DNA of 64,000 nucleotides from Magnaporthiopsis rhizophila (lineage: Eukaryota > Ascomycota > Sordariomycetes > Magnaporthales > Magnaporthaceae), in NCBI GenBank assembly GCA_003049465.1, contig PYSS01000060.1:62001-126000 (forward strand), written 5' to 3'. Each line of letters begins with the position of its first letter. Positions within the stretch are counted from its first letter, which is position 1. The notes under the pieces were generated by a model. The model was given only the letters and a program-made list of their open reading frames with translations, did not search any database and was not told the DNA's origin. Positions 54,789 through 64,000 of this stretch are shown here, piece after piece. The translations under genes and the position numbers were made by a program.

Positions 54789-57700
54789 TCAGGTCTGGCA
54801 CAGCACCGGATCGCTTCCATCAGGCGGCCCAGCCTGATTCTCGGCGTGTTGGCTCGATGCGTCGTCAAGGTCGTCATCGTGCTCAGAGTAGTCACCACCG
54901 GCCTCGTCGTCGTCGTACGTACCCGAAACGCTGGTTTCCGTAATAACGGTGGTGCCTAGGCTCGACCGCCGCAGCGTCTCGGTGTCGCCGGGATGCCCGT
55001 CGCCGCCTTCAACCTCGGTGCCGCCCGCGTTGATGTCGGAATGGGCAGGCTGGTGCTGCTGGCGTCGTGGGGTGGACGCGTTCCCTGCGTCGTCGTAGTC
55101 GTCGTCATCGTCTGGCCGTGGCGGCGCGCTGTTCTCCTTGTCCTCCCGATCCGCGTCGAGGTCGCCGTAGCCGTTGCCGGCCGCGGCAGCGGCCGATACT
55201 GCTGGGACTGGCGGCACGGGCACGGGCGTGCTGGCGCGGCTTCCCGCCCAGCTGGTCTTGCGCATGGTCGACCGCCCACCGGGCTGGCGCACGCTCTGGC
55301 TGCGCTGGAAGCCGCCGGCAGCGACGTTGTTGTTGATCTGGCTGAGAGACACGATGCGTCGGGCTACACCACTGCCGCTGGCCTGGCTGGGCGGCACCAG
55401 GCCGTTGCGGCTAGAGGGCGTCTGCATCGCGATGTTGATGGGCGCTGCGCGGTGCTTCTTGTGCTCCGACGAACGCTTAGTTGCCGCCCTGCCCGTGTCC
55501 TCCAGGGCAGCCGACCCCGACGACTCCCTGTGACCCTGCCGTTGCGAGGACACGCGCTTGCGACTCATGGCGTCGCGGCCCTTGCCGGCGAAGCCACCAG
55601 ACTTGGCCATCAGCAGCACTCGCGAGTGGTCCATGACGCCCTCGAGGATGCGCCGCTCGAGCCCCTGCGCGCGATCCTCGACCTCGCGCAGCTCCTCGCG
55701 ACGCAGCGAGGCGGCCGTCTCGAGCGATGCCACGTCGGCCGTGAGCCGCGTCCTGCGGCGGGACAGCTCGTCCTGCTCGGCGCGCATGGCCTCAACGCTG
55801 CGCCTGAGCGACTCCTGTTCCTCTCGGAGGGCAGCCACGCTGGCCTCGAGGGCCTCCTTCTGCGCCGCCCCGCGCTCCAGAGCCAGCAGCGTCTCCTGCA
55901 GCGACTTCTCCCGTGCTTGGCGGTCGTCATCCATGCGCGCCGTCTGCGCCGCCACGAGGGCCGTCACCTCAGCCGCCGTCTGTATGACCCGCTGGTGCAC
56001 CTTGTCCAGCGTCTCGAGCCGGGCGAAGGCCTTATCTGCCGCCTGGCTGTGGTCGACGAGCCGGTCCAGCTTGCCGTGCACTGCAACATTGTCTTGGTCG
56101 ACCTTGTCTGCCAGCTGGTCTAGGCCATCGAGCTTGGCCAGAACCGCCGTCTGGCTCGAGACAGTCTGTTCAGACAGCTTCTCGAGCTTGTCGACCACAA
56201 CAAGCTGATCGCTGTCGGCCTGTTCAGACAGCTTCTCGAGCTTCTCAACCACGACGAGCTGATCAGCATCGGCCTGTTCCGACAGCTTGTCGAGTCGGTC
56301 GACGACAATGAGCTGGTCCCCGTCGGTCTTGTCCGACAGCTTGTCGAGCTTCTCGTTTATGGCGGTGCTGTCCTGGTCGGCCTTGTCGGCCAGCTTGTCA
56401 AGCTTTTCGCCGTTGGCGAGAATGCCCGCCTCGAGCTTCTCGGTCATGCCGTCAACCTTCTCGGGCACCGTGAGGAGGATGCCGTCGCACTGCTCCGAGA
56501 CGCCTTGGATCTTTTCAAGAAGGACGTCACCGTTGTAGCGCTCCGAGAGGCCTTCAACCTTCTCGAGGAGGACGTCGCCGTTGTAGCGCTCTGAGAGGCC
56601 CTCGAGCTTTTCCAGCAGCACGTCGCCGTTGTAACGCTCGGCAAGACCTTCAACCTTCTCGAGGACGGCCTCGCCGTTGTAGCGCTCTGAGAGTCCCTCG
56701 AGTTTCTCCAAAACAACGTCGCCATTGTAACGCCCCGAGAGACCTTCGAGCTTCTCCAAGACGACATCACCATTGTAGCGCTCCGTGAGACCCTCAAGCT
56801 TTTCCAGCAGGACGGCGCCGTTGTACTTCTCCGAAAGGTGGTCGAGCTTCTGCACAACCTGGCTGTCGTCGTACTTCTCCGGCGGCGGGGGAAGCATGGG
56901 CAGCTCCGGCGGCTTGGCCTCCTCGATCTTCTCCCGAATGGTCTCGGTGGACGCCTTGGAGTGTTCGTAGTGCTGCCCGACGATTAGCAGGACGTCCTTG
57001 AGGCTGTCGAGGATCTGGGGCTGGTACTCGGCAACTCGGCCCTGCAGGCCCTCGACCGCGTCGACGGCACGCTTGACCTCGTCCCGCGTTTGTTGGTGCT
57101 CGGCTTTGTCGTCCGTGTGGTTCTCGTCGATGCGGCCCACGAGGTCCTCGACGCGCCCAAACACCGTCTTGGACGCCTCCTCCATCTTCTCGAGCGAGTC
57201 CGTCACGGTCGAACCGAGCGTGTCGATCAGCGCCTTGAGTTCGTCCGCCACCGCCTTGCTGCCCACCACGGCTGCTTCCATCTGCTCGTCCCGGGCCTCG
57301 CCGCTCTTGACCCTCTCCTCTAGCAGGGCTTGGAAGGCATCGTACTTGCTTACCAGCTCGCCCACCTTGTCGTCGATCTTGGCGGCCAACTCGTCCGCCG
57401 TCTGCTGCAGCTTCTCGTCCGTCTCGAGCTTTGCCCCAACGGCGCTCACGCGAGACTCCTCCACTTCGACCTTGACAGCCTCGAGCATCTCCTTGAGTTC
57501 ATCGCCGACACTGGCGCTCTTCCCGACCGTCTGGCCCAGCGTCTCGAGAAGCTGCCCGACCTTGCCGACCCCGCCGACGCCCTCCTCAAGCTGGCTCTTG
57601 ACGGTTGACTGGAACCCCTCGAGGAAGGCCTTGACCTCTTTCACAGTCTCGCCCACCCCGACGGTCTCAGCCTGCCGGTCCTCGAAGGCTTTGGCCGTCT

Positions 57701-60700
57701 TCTCGGCTTCTAAGCCTGCCATAGAGCGAACCTCGGCCAGGAGGGTCTCCAGCCTCTGCAAGTCGTCACGCGTGGGCAGAGCGGCCAGATCGGTCTTGAC
57801 CATCTGGTTGACGGCTGTCTTGATGTCGTGGCATATGGCCTCGACAGCGTCGACGTCCGTCTTGGTGACGCGTTCCGGGTCGTCGAGCTGCTTCTGATGG
57901 CGCTCCTTAAGTTCTTCAAATTCGTTGGCCACCTGCGCAATCAGAGACTCCACCTCCTTGAGATCCTCCTGCCGTGAGAGCCCGTCCAGGCACTCGAGCT
58001 TGGTCTTGAGTGCCCCGAGCGACTCTTTGGTCTCGAGCACTACTGTTTCCAGCGCGTCGATGTGATCTTTGCGCACAGCCTGCTCGCCGTCCACCATGTC
58101 GTCAAGCCGTCCCTTGGTGTTCCGGAGGATGGTCTCGATCGCCACCACGTCCTCTCTTGTGGCCGGATCAGGAGCTGCGGAGTCGCGATCGCTAGCAGCA
58201 GCTGCCTCGACCGTCTCCTGCAGCTTTTGAAGTTTCTCGATGATGCCCGTGAGATCCTCCTTTGATGCGAGGGTCTCGGTTGCCCCTGAAAGGTCTTCCT
58301 TTGACACTAGAATCTCCGCCACGCCCGACAGATCCTCCTTGGATGCCAGAGTCTCGGTCATGCCCGACAGGTCCTCTTTGGAGGCCAGCGTCTCGACCGC
58401 GCCCGAAAGGTCGAGCTTGGACGCCACATCGTTCTTGGTGAGCGTGGGCACGGCGGCAGCAGCAGCCGTGGCAGCGGCAACGGCCACCGAGGCGGCGCTG
58501 GCCTCAGCTGGGGCCTCCATTGTGTCCATCTTCATCTGGAGCTGCGCGATGAGCCTCTCGAGATTCTTAATATCGTCCTGCCGCAGAACGTCTATGGGCA
58601 CCATGGCAGTGCTCATCGAGTGGTCGATTGTGGCCACGGCCTTTTCGTTAGGGTTGGCTAGCTCGCGGATGTCGTTGATGTCCGATTTGATGTCCGACTT
58701 GACGCCGTCGAGCCCCGTCTTCAGGGCGTCGAGAATCTCATCGTTGGCAGTCAGGTCGATGGGCTTGTTGCCGAGACGCTCGATGCACTCGCGCAGGTCC
58801 TGCATGCTCTCCTGCAGCGCGTCGAGCACCTCGTTGGTGCCCGCGATGGGCCGGCTGGCAATCTCGTTGCGTAGGCTGCTGATGCCATCGTGAAGCGCCT
58901 CGATGACCTCCTTGTTGCTCCCACCGCTGTTGGCGCTGGGCACGGCAGACATGGGGACAAGGGACGAGTTGACAGCGTCACGCAGATTCTCGATCTCCGT
59001 CGTCAGCACCTTGCGGGAGCTGTCAGACGCCTTGGACACGAGCTCGGCGATCTCCTCCCGGAAATCGTCGAGCGTGCGCGCTAGCCCGTCTAGGAAGTCC
59101 TCCTGGCCGTTGACGCCCGCAGCCTTGTCGACGTAGGTCTCGATGTCAGCTCGCAGCTTCGCGAACCCGTCCTTGGTGGCGTCGAGCACCTGCTCCTTGT
59201 CTCGCTCGCTAGCTGCGACGCTCTGCTTGGCCTCGGCCGACACGGCACGGAACTCGTCGCGCATCAACTCGACGATCTCACCCAGTCGCTCCAAAACCTC
59301 GTCGTTGCTGACTGTGGACTGTGTGGGCTCGGGCATCGGCAGTTCCAGGCCCTCGAGGCCCTCCTTAACCGCGTCGAGCATGTCCTGTTTGGTCACCTCT
59401 GCGCCCACTGCCGATGCGGTAACGGGGAACTCGAACTCCTCGAGGCACTCTCGGACCGCATCGAGGATCTCGTCTCGCGAAAGAGCCGGGGGCGTCTCGA
59501 CCTGCGGCGGCACAAAATGCTTGAGGCCCTCGGCCACGGCCGCAAGCACTTCGTCGCGAGTGGCCCCAGGGGCGGCGTCCTTGGACGGGGCGTACTCGCG
59601 CAGGCCTTCCTGCAGGCACTGTAGCACCTCGTCGCGCTCCAGCCCAATGGTTTGTACCTCGATCTCGGGCTTGTACGTTTCCCAGGCCTCCTTCACCGCG
59701 TCCATGACGTCCTCGCGCGTGACCTCCTCCTTGCGCGGCCGCGATGCCTGCGAGTCCTTCAGCGCTGCGCGAACTGAGTTGTACACTTCGGCGTAGTCTA
59801 CCACGGGCCCTCGCGACGCGATCGCCGTGGCCGACTGGCGCCTGTGCTCCTTCAGTAGCTGGTTCATGTGCTGCTTCATCTCCTGGAGCCCCTCGTCTAT
59901 GACCCGGCTCATCTCGGCTTGCGTCACCGCCTCGGCTTGGTTAGGCTTCTTGGCTTGCACCTCCTCCAGTCGTCGGCCTATCTCGCGGCCCATTCCTAGC
60001 ACCTCGCCTCGTAGCTCACGCACGAGCGCCTTGACCTCAGCCGTCAGCCCGCCGCCCTGGGCGACACTGTCCTTGACAGTTCGGATGATGTTGAGGATGT
60101 CGCCCGTCACAGCGTCCGACTCGCCCGAAGTCGGCGCCGACGAACGCCGAGTAGCGACATCGGTAACCGTGCGTTCTCCTGTGCGCTGCAGCGCACCTAC
60201 GCCCGGGCCGGCAAAGCCGGATACGGGCGACGACGGGTCCTCATCAAAGCTGCGCTTTCTCAGCGGCACTGATCCGCCACCGCCGCCACCGCCGCTTGCA
60301 TCAGTGGCGGCCACAATGGCAGACTGCTCATGGCTACTCTTGACGAGATTCAGTAGCTCCTCCACCTTCTTTGCAGTCGCCATGCCTGCAACCTTGTCGG
60401 CCACATCCGAGAGGCGAGAGATGAGATTTTCGTGGCCATCCTTGGTGCCCATATCACGCACAATCTTCTCCAGTAGGGAGATGGTGGCGGGGCCGTCCGC
60501 CACAGGGCCGCAGAGCGACGGGGTGCTCATGCGATCGCCGTCCATAGACGCGGAGAAGCTGTTGAGAGACGGGATGCGTGGCAGTGAGAAGGGCCGCGCC
60601 ACCTTAGACATCGGGGAGCCCGCGGCGTGAGGCTTGCTATCCAGAAGCAGACTGGCGCCGTAGGGGTCCCTCGTCGAGCTTCGCGACGAGAGCTCGTTTG

Positions 60701-61834
60701 TGCTGGTGAGAAGGTCACGCAGGCTGCGACGGATGTCCTCGTCACGTGTATTGGTAGCCTCCTTCAGGCTCAGGAGGTCCGTAGCGTTGTCCCTGCTGCG
60801 GCGACTGAGCTGTGACATCTCCTTCTGCAGCGACGTGGCGATGTTGGTCAGGCTAAGGATTTGCTGCGACAGGGAGTCTAGGGCGGCGTTGGGCGGCTGC
60901 CTCGCAAGCGCCGTCGATGGCGCCGAGTTGGTCACATTGGAAAGTGGTACCGGCTCTGACTGGACCGGCTGCCTCTCCTTGACTGGATCATGATTGTCCC
61001 GATGGTCTCTGGGCGCCGAGGCGGCGGGCGCCTGTGGCAGCTCCCGTAGCTCCCTCGGAGGCTTGCTGTGACTGTTGCTGTGATTACCGTTGCCGTTGCC
61101 GTTTCCACTGCTGTTGCCGTCCCTGTCCCTCTCCCTGGTAGGGGTGGACAGGTTTTGAAGTGCCAGCATTGTGGCTGACTGCGGTGGCGTGTTCTCGCCG
61201 AGGATGCAGTGGGCCGAGCGGCGAGCAATAGGTCTGATTATGGGCGTCAGGCTAGGGCCAGGAGAGAGTGAGAGCACCTTCACCTCGAGTGGTGCTTCCC
61301 GATCGTCTTGTGGCCTGGAGTCATAAAAGGGGTCCCGGGGCGAGCCGGGGCGGGGGAGCTGCTCATGGGAGCGTGGGGTGGAGTTAACCGACTCTCGCCC
61401 ACCCTCAATCATGAAGCCCAGGTCACGGACGCTGCCGTGCTGCGACGACTTTATCCGCCGGTGCGTCGAGTTCTTTCCGAGAGGTGTCGGGACGAGAGAG
61501 TTCTCGCGGGCCTTCTCGGCCAGCGCTGCATGGGCCGACTGGATAGCAGCCGACGTGCCTGGTTTGGAGGGCGAGGGGCCAACACTGGGAGACTGGGGAT
61601 TCAGAGGAAGCGGCGGCGGCGCCCTGTCCGGGTCGGAGCTGTCCCACCTATTGCGGTTGAAAGAGTTCTGGCGTCAGTCCCGTACTGCAGTCTGCTTCCC
61701 CTCATGCGGGACATTCGCCCTGTCGTCTTTACGTACATGGGGATCAACGCCCGGCTGTGGTCCGAGGAGCCGGAATGCTGGTGTCTCAGCGTCCGGTCCA
61801 GCTGGCTGGGGACGTCCCGTTCTATCGGCGGCAT
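54789..61834 (-). CDS. Giant coiled-coil protein, 2,326 residues, function unknown
   Basis: I do not recognise a named family. Exons 61834-61733 and 61667-54789. The first exon starts MPPIERDVPSQLDRTL; the intron (GTAAAG donor, ACTGACGCCAG acceptor) joins ALIPMY to NSFNRNRW. The start is supported by continued coding-like sequence (LGKNSTHRRIKSSQHGSVRD) well upstream of the longest unspliced ATG. The N-terminal 400 residues are Ser/Pro-rich and disordered. About residues 400-1900 are nearly all alpha-helical, with three internal repeat families: 13-residue SKEDLSGATETLA units, 16-residue YNGDVLLEKLEGLSER units and 18-residue ADQLVVVEKLEKLSEQ-type units, plus looser DEVLDAVKEGL units. A classical coiled coil follows (about 1910-2030: LEASVAALREEQESLRRSVE). 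The C-terminal 250 residues are basic, then acidic, and disordered. No membrane helix. Possibly a cytoskeletal, septal or spindle-pole scaffold; that is inference from architecture only. Confidence 0.9.
56160..56400. repeat. 54-bp coding repeats (18 residues) in the coiled-coil gene
   Basis: At least four units of the type ADxDQLVVVxKLEKLSEQ on the minus strand, with synonymous differences between copies. Confidence 0.85.
56493..56876. repeat. Eight 48-bp coding repeats (16 residues) in the coiled-coil gene
   Basis: The minus strand encodes eight tandem units of the form YNGDVLLEKLEGLSER. The copies differ mostly at third codon positions (for example CCGTTGTAGCG against CCATTGTAACG), so the protein repeat is kept while the DNA has drifted. 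Confidence 0.93.
58240..58440. repeat. 39-bp coding repeats (13 residues) in the coiled-coil gene
   Basis: Five units of the form SKEDLSGATETLA on the minus strand, the first degenerate (SKLDLSGAVETLA). Confidence 0.88.
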
Positions 61835-62850
61835 CGTGACACTAGTTCGGCAGCAATGGAATTTGGTGGTTTACATGAGGCACGTGTGCCGGAGCGGGCG
61901 GGTGTGGAGGAGCGCAGGACGCAGGGCAAGCCGATAGGAAGAGAGCGTAATTGTCGCGATGTGATGTCGCTGGAGCGTAGGTATCTGTTGGTGATAATGC
62001 TGGTAAAAAGGAGTTGCTAGCGTTTGCCTTGTATCTTTCGTGCAGGGAAACGTGGGTTGAGAAGAATAAAAAGATCGAGGCCTCCCCTCTGGAGCTATAC
62101 CCCAGGATCTTGTATAATAAATGGGAGCCGAAATGGGCAGCCAGGTCGGGTGGGATGTTGACTTCGAATGTCGTCTCGGCCAATGCTATGCCGTCGCAGT
62201 CAAGCTAAGCCTGGCTCGTCGGCGCTTCCGACTGTGACTGGGTGTAAACAAAATGCCCTGGCAACCACGACCAAAACAACGCCAACGCACGCACTTCCCC
62301 CACTCCTGTTTCGCCCAAACGTCCGCAGGGATCCGCCAACGGCACTTTATCGATAGCCGGCAGGATGGGTGGGGTGGGGCTCAATCCGCGCTCCTGTCCA
62401 CTCAGCCGAAACTCTGCTACACGCTCCATCCTTAATTGGATGTCCCATCGCGGTCGTGTCACACCGCCCGAGGCGCGTTTGCCTCCGAAAAACATGGATG
62501 GCAACACGACAAGGAAAGCCGGAAAGAGATCAGAGAAGGAGCTGAGAATTGACAGCAGAATATACCCCACCACCAACCTAGGTGCCGAGTCTATCTATCC
62601 CATATCTATACACATACATATAACAATGGCTTTGGATAAGGAGCCGATTGCGTCTGGTCCCGAGTACTTGTTTTATCGTAACGCAGCGTAATGCATCGTG
62701 GCGCCTCATTTCAAGATACCTCCACGCCATCGACCGAATTCTCTAAGAAAGAACAAGAAGCGAAGAAAAAGCCAAGATTTCGACTCAGATCTGTCTATGG
62801 TATTACACACTCGCACTCCTCGCCCGCTCCAACCACCAAGCTGCGAATGC
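61835..62850. other. Upstream of the coiled-coil gene, 3' side of ggc1
   Basis: Promoter/5' UTR of the minus-strand coiled-coil gene. A 113-codon minus frame (61842-62183) starts MAETTFEVNIPPDLAAHFGS and ends about 8 bp before the coiled-coil start; it may be an upstream ORF. No other gene seen. Confidence 0.45.
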
Positions 62851-64000
62851 TTATCGCCCCGCAATGGCCTTGTCGAAAGCGGGGATAAGGGTCTGGGCGA
62901 GCCAGAAGGAGAACACGAGCTTGGGGCCCGTCATCAGAAGCTGCGAGCAAGTCATAGGTCAGTCGATTTTCCATTCATTCCATCTTGCAGTCCTTAGGCG
63001 TCACATACCTTGGGCACCAAACCCTTGAAGAAGCTCGACATTCCCTCTTTCCTGGCCATGTTGGACAGAATACGGAAGCCGCTTTCCGGGTTGTCGAAGT
63101 TCCTGTTCTGGATCCTGGTCTTGATGACGTCTAGCGGGGCCGACACAACGAGCGAGGCTGATGCTCCCGCGATCGAAGCCACAAAGTTCTGGAACCACGA
63201 CGCTTTGTTGTAGTCCTCGAGCTTGAAGAGAAACTCTTTGGCGAAGGCAGATCCGCCAAACAACTAGTAGGCGCGCAGATACCAACGTCAGTAACCATGT
63301 GACCTTGTTGTGGTGCTGGAGGCGCATAGGTGTATATGGCGGTCCGCAAATGCCCGCTTACAGCAAACGAACCCGGCGCATTCCTGGCCGCCGTCCACCC
63401 CCACCCCCTGTACAGGCCGAAGCCCTCGTCCCGCACAATCTTGATCACGCCCCTGCCACGGAAGGCCTCCGGGTTTGTTTGACGCTTGATCTTGAGGACG
63501 TCCAGAGGCAGTAGGACGATCTCGCCGATGCCGATCAGACTAAGGCGCACCCGTCAGTCCCCGTCCGTTGACACTGACCAGCAGAGAAAGGCGACCCAGC
63601 GCGGGCTTTAAGGGTCGTCAGCCATACCTTCCGGCCGTCGAGTGCAATATCGCCTTGCCCGTCTTCTTTCCAAACGCGTTCTCAAAGTCCCTGCCGTAGC
63701 CGGCCGTGAGCCAGTCACGCGCGATGGGCTGCCCGCCGTACTTGTATATCCTCTGCAGCACCTTGTAGCCGGCAGCGTACCCCAAGCCCGGGAAAAGAGA
63801 GAAGAACTTGCGGCCCGCCGGTGCGGATGCCTTGTCTTTGAAGATGACCTGGTTAAGTTGGCTCAGGCTTGAAACCTTAAGGATATTGCAAGTTGTGTCA
63901 GTCCTATCGTCTCTAGGCGCTCAGATCTTGTCCATCTACCCATTGTCGGATGGTGGCAATACCCTGGTCTCGTTGCTCATAAGCCGCTTGGCGATCGTGT
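62851..64000 (-). CDS. ggc1: Mitochondrial GTP/GDP carrier (partial, 5' end beyond the window)
   Basis: Inner-membrane exchanger that imports GTP into the matrix for GDP; in yeast it is needed for mtDNA maintenance and iron balance. Visible exons: 64000-63963, 63875-63628, 63539-63362, 63263-63009 and 62940-62851. The start and the first carrier signature lie outside the window. The reading begins TIAKRLMSNETR. The following FPGLGYAAGYKVLQRIYKYG, the second-repeat LIGIGEIVLLPLDVLKIKRQ, GWGWTAARNAPGSFALFGG and APLDVIKTRIQNRNFDNPES closely follow yeast Ggc1. All joins keep frame and restore family sequence, for example STAG-SLIGIGE and GSFA-LFGG. The protein ends FDKAIAGR. Introns are 60-100 nt with GTATGG/CTTAG, GTAAGC/ACTAG and GTATGT/CGCAG ends. 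Family confidence is high. Confidence 0.95.

Noticed and set aside
59827..60630. 267-codon plus-strand frame opposite the giant coiled-coil gene, and similar frames nearby
   Set aside because: Antisense shadows of a 6.9-kb exon; Ser/Thr-rich readings are the complement of Glu/Asp-rich helices.
61842..62183. 113-codon minus frame before the coiled-coil start as a separate gene
   Set aside because: Ends within a few bases of the next start; better explained as leader sequence or an upstream ORF.

Overview
This window is nuclear DNA of a filamentous ascomycete. Genes are interrupted by short GT-AG introns with CTAAC/CTGAC-like branch sites, third codon positions are GC-rich, promoters carry poly-A/T tracts, and the families are fungal (ADAM-type metalloprotease, 2EXR, calcipressin, Hym1/Mo25, Sfi1). 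The protein sequences look like Sordariomycetes, probably Sordariales; that placement is inference from general resemblance, not a search. I find no CRISPR array, prokaryotic operon or defence system, and no tRNA or rRNA gene I can support.

Layout, left to right. 0.5-3.2 kb: a membrane-anchored ADAM metalloprotease (-). 5.9-8.5 kb: acetyl-CoA synthetase with six exons (-). 8.5-11.4 kb: gene-poor DNA with an A-rich low-complexity tract and a 91-base N gap. 11.4-17.9 kb: a replication/organelle block holding the small clamp-loader subunit Rfc5 (human RFC3 type, -), mitochondrial ribosomal protein L16 (-) and the large clamp-loader subunit RFC1 (+). 18.7-21.0 kb: an unrecognised five-exon gene (+). 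22.2-24.7 kb: mitochondrial GrpE (-) divergent from RNA polymerase II subunit Rpb3 (+). 25.7-29.5 kb: mitochondrial dicarboxylate carrier (-) divergent from mitochondrial phenylalanyl-tRNA synthetase (+). 29.5-39.3 kb: a poorly conserved island with low-complexity ORFs, a frameshifted 2EXR gene, a stop-interrupted secreted repeat protein, tandem repeats, TTTAAA-rich DNA and a solo LTR. 39.3-47.6 kb: calcipressin (+), Hym1/Mo25 (-) and cytoplasmic isoleucyl-tRNA synthetase (+). 47.9-53.7 kb: a 61-residue twin-CX9C mitochondrial protein (-) and the centrosomal/spindle-pole protein Sfi1 (+). 54.8-61.8 kb: a 2,326-residue coiled-coil protein (-). 62.9-64.0 kb: the 3' part of the mitochondrial GTP/GDP carrier Ggc1 (-), cut by the window edge.

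Most genes are unrelated housekeeping genes, but there are functional threads. Two subunits of the same clamp loader sit 2 kb apart, and their promoters share the 12-mer GTCGCGTCATCT, which contains an MBF-like TCGCGT core. Six gene products are mitochondrial (L16, GrpE, Dic, mt-PheRS, the CX9C protein, Ggc1). The most unusual gene-structure features are a 5-nt micro-exon next to a GC-AG intron in the dicarboxylate carrier and a GC-AG intron inside the tiny CX9C gene. In both cases the proposed splicing restores a diagnostic protein motif. All exon models here were read by eye from splice signals and family motifs; none is supported by transcript data.
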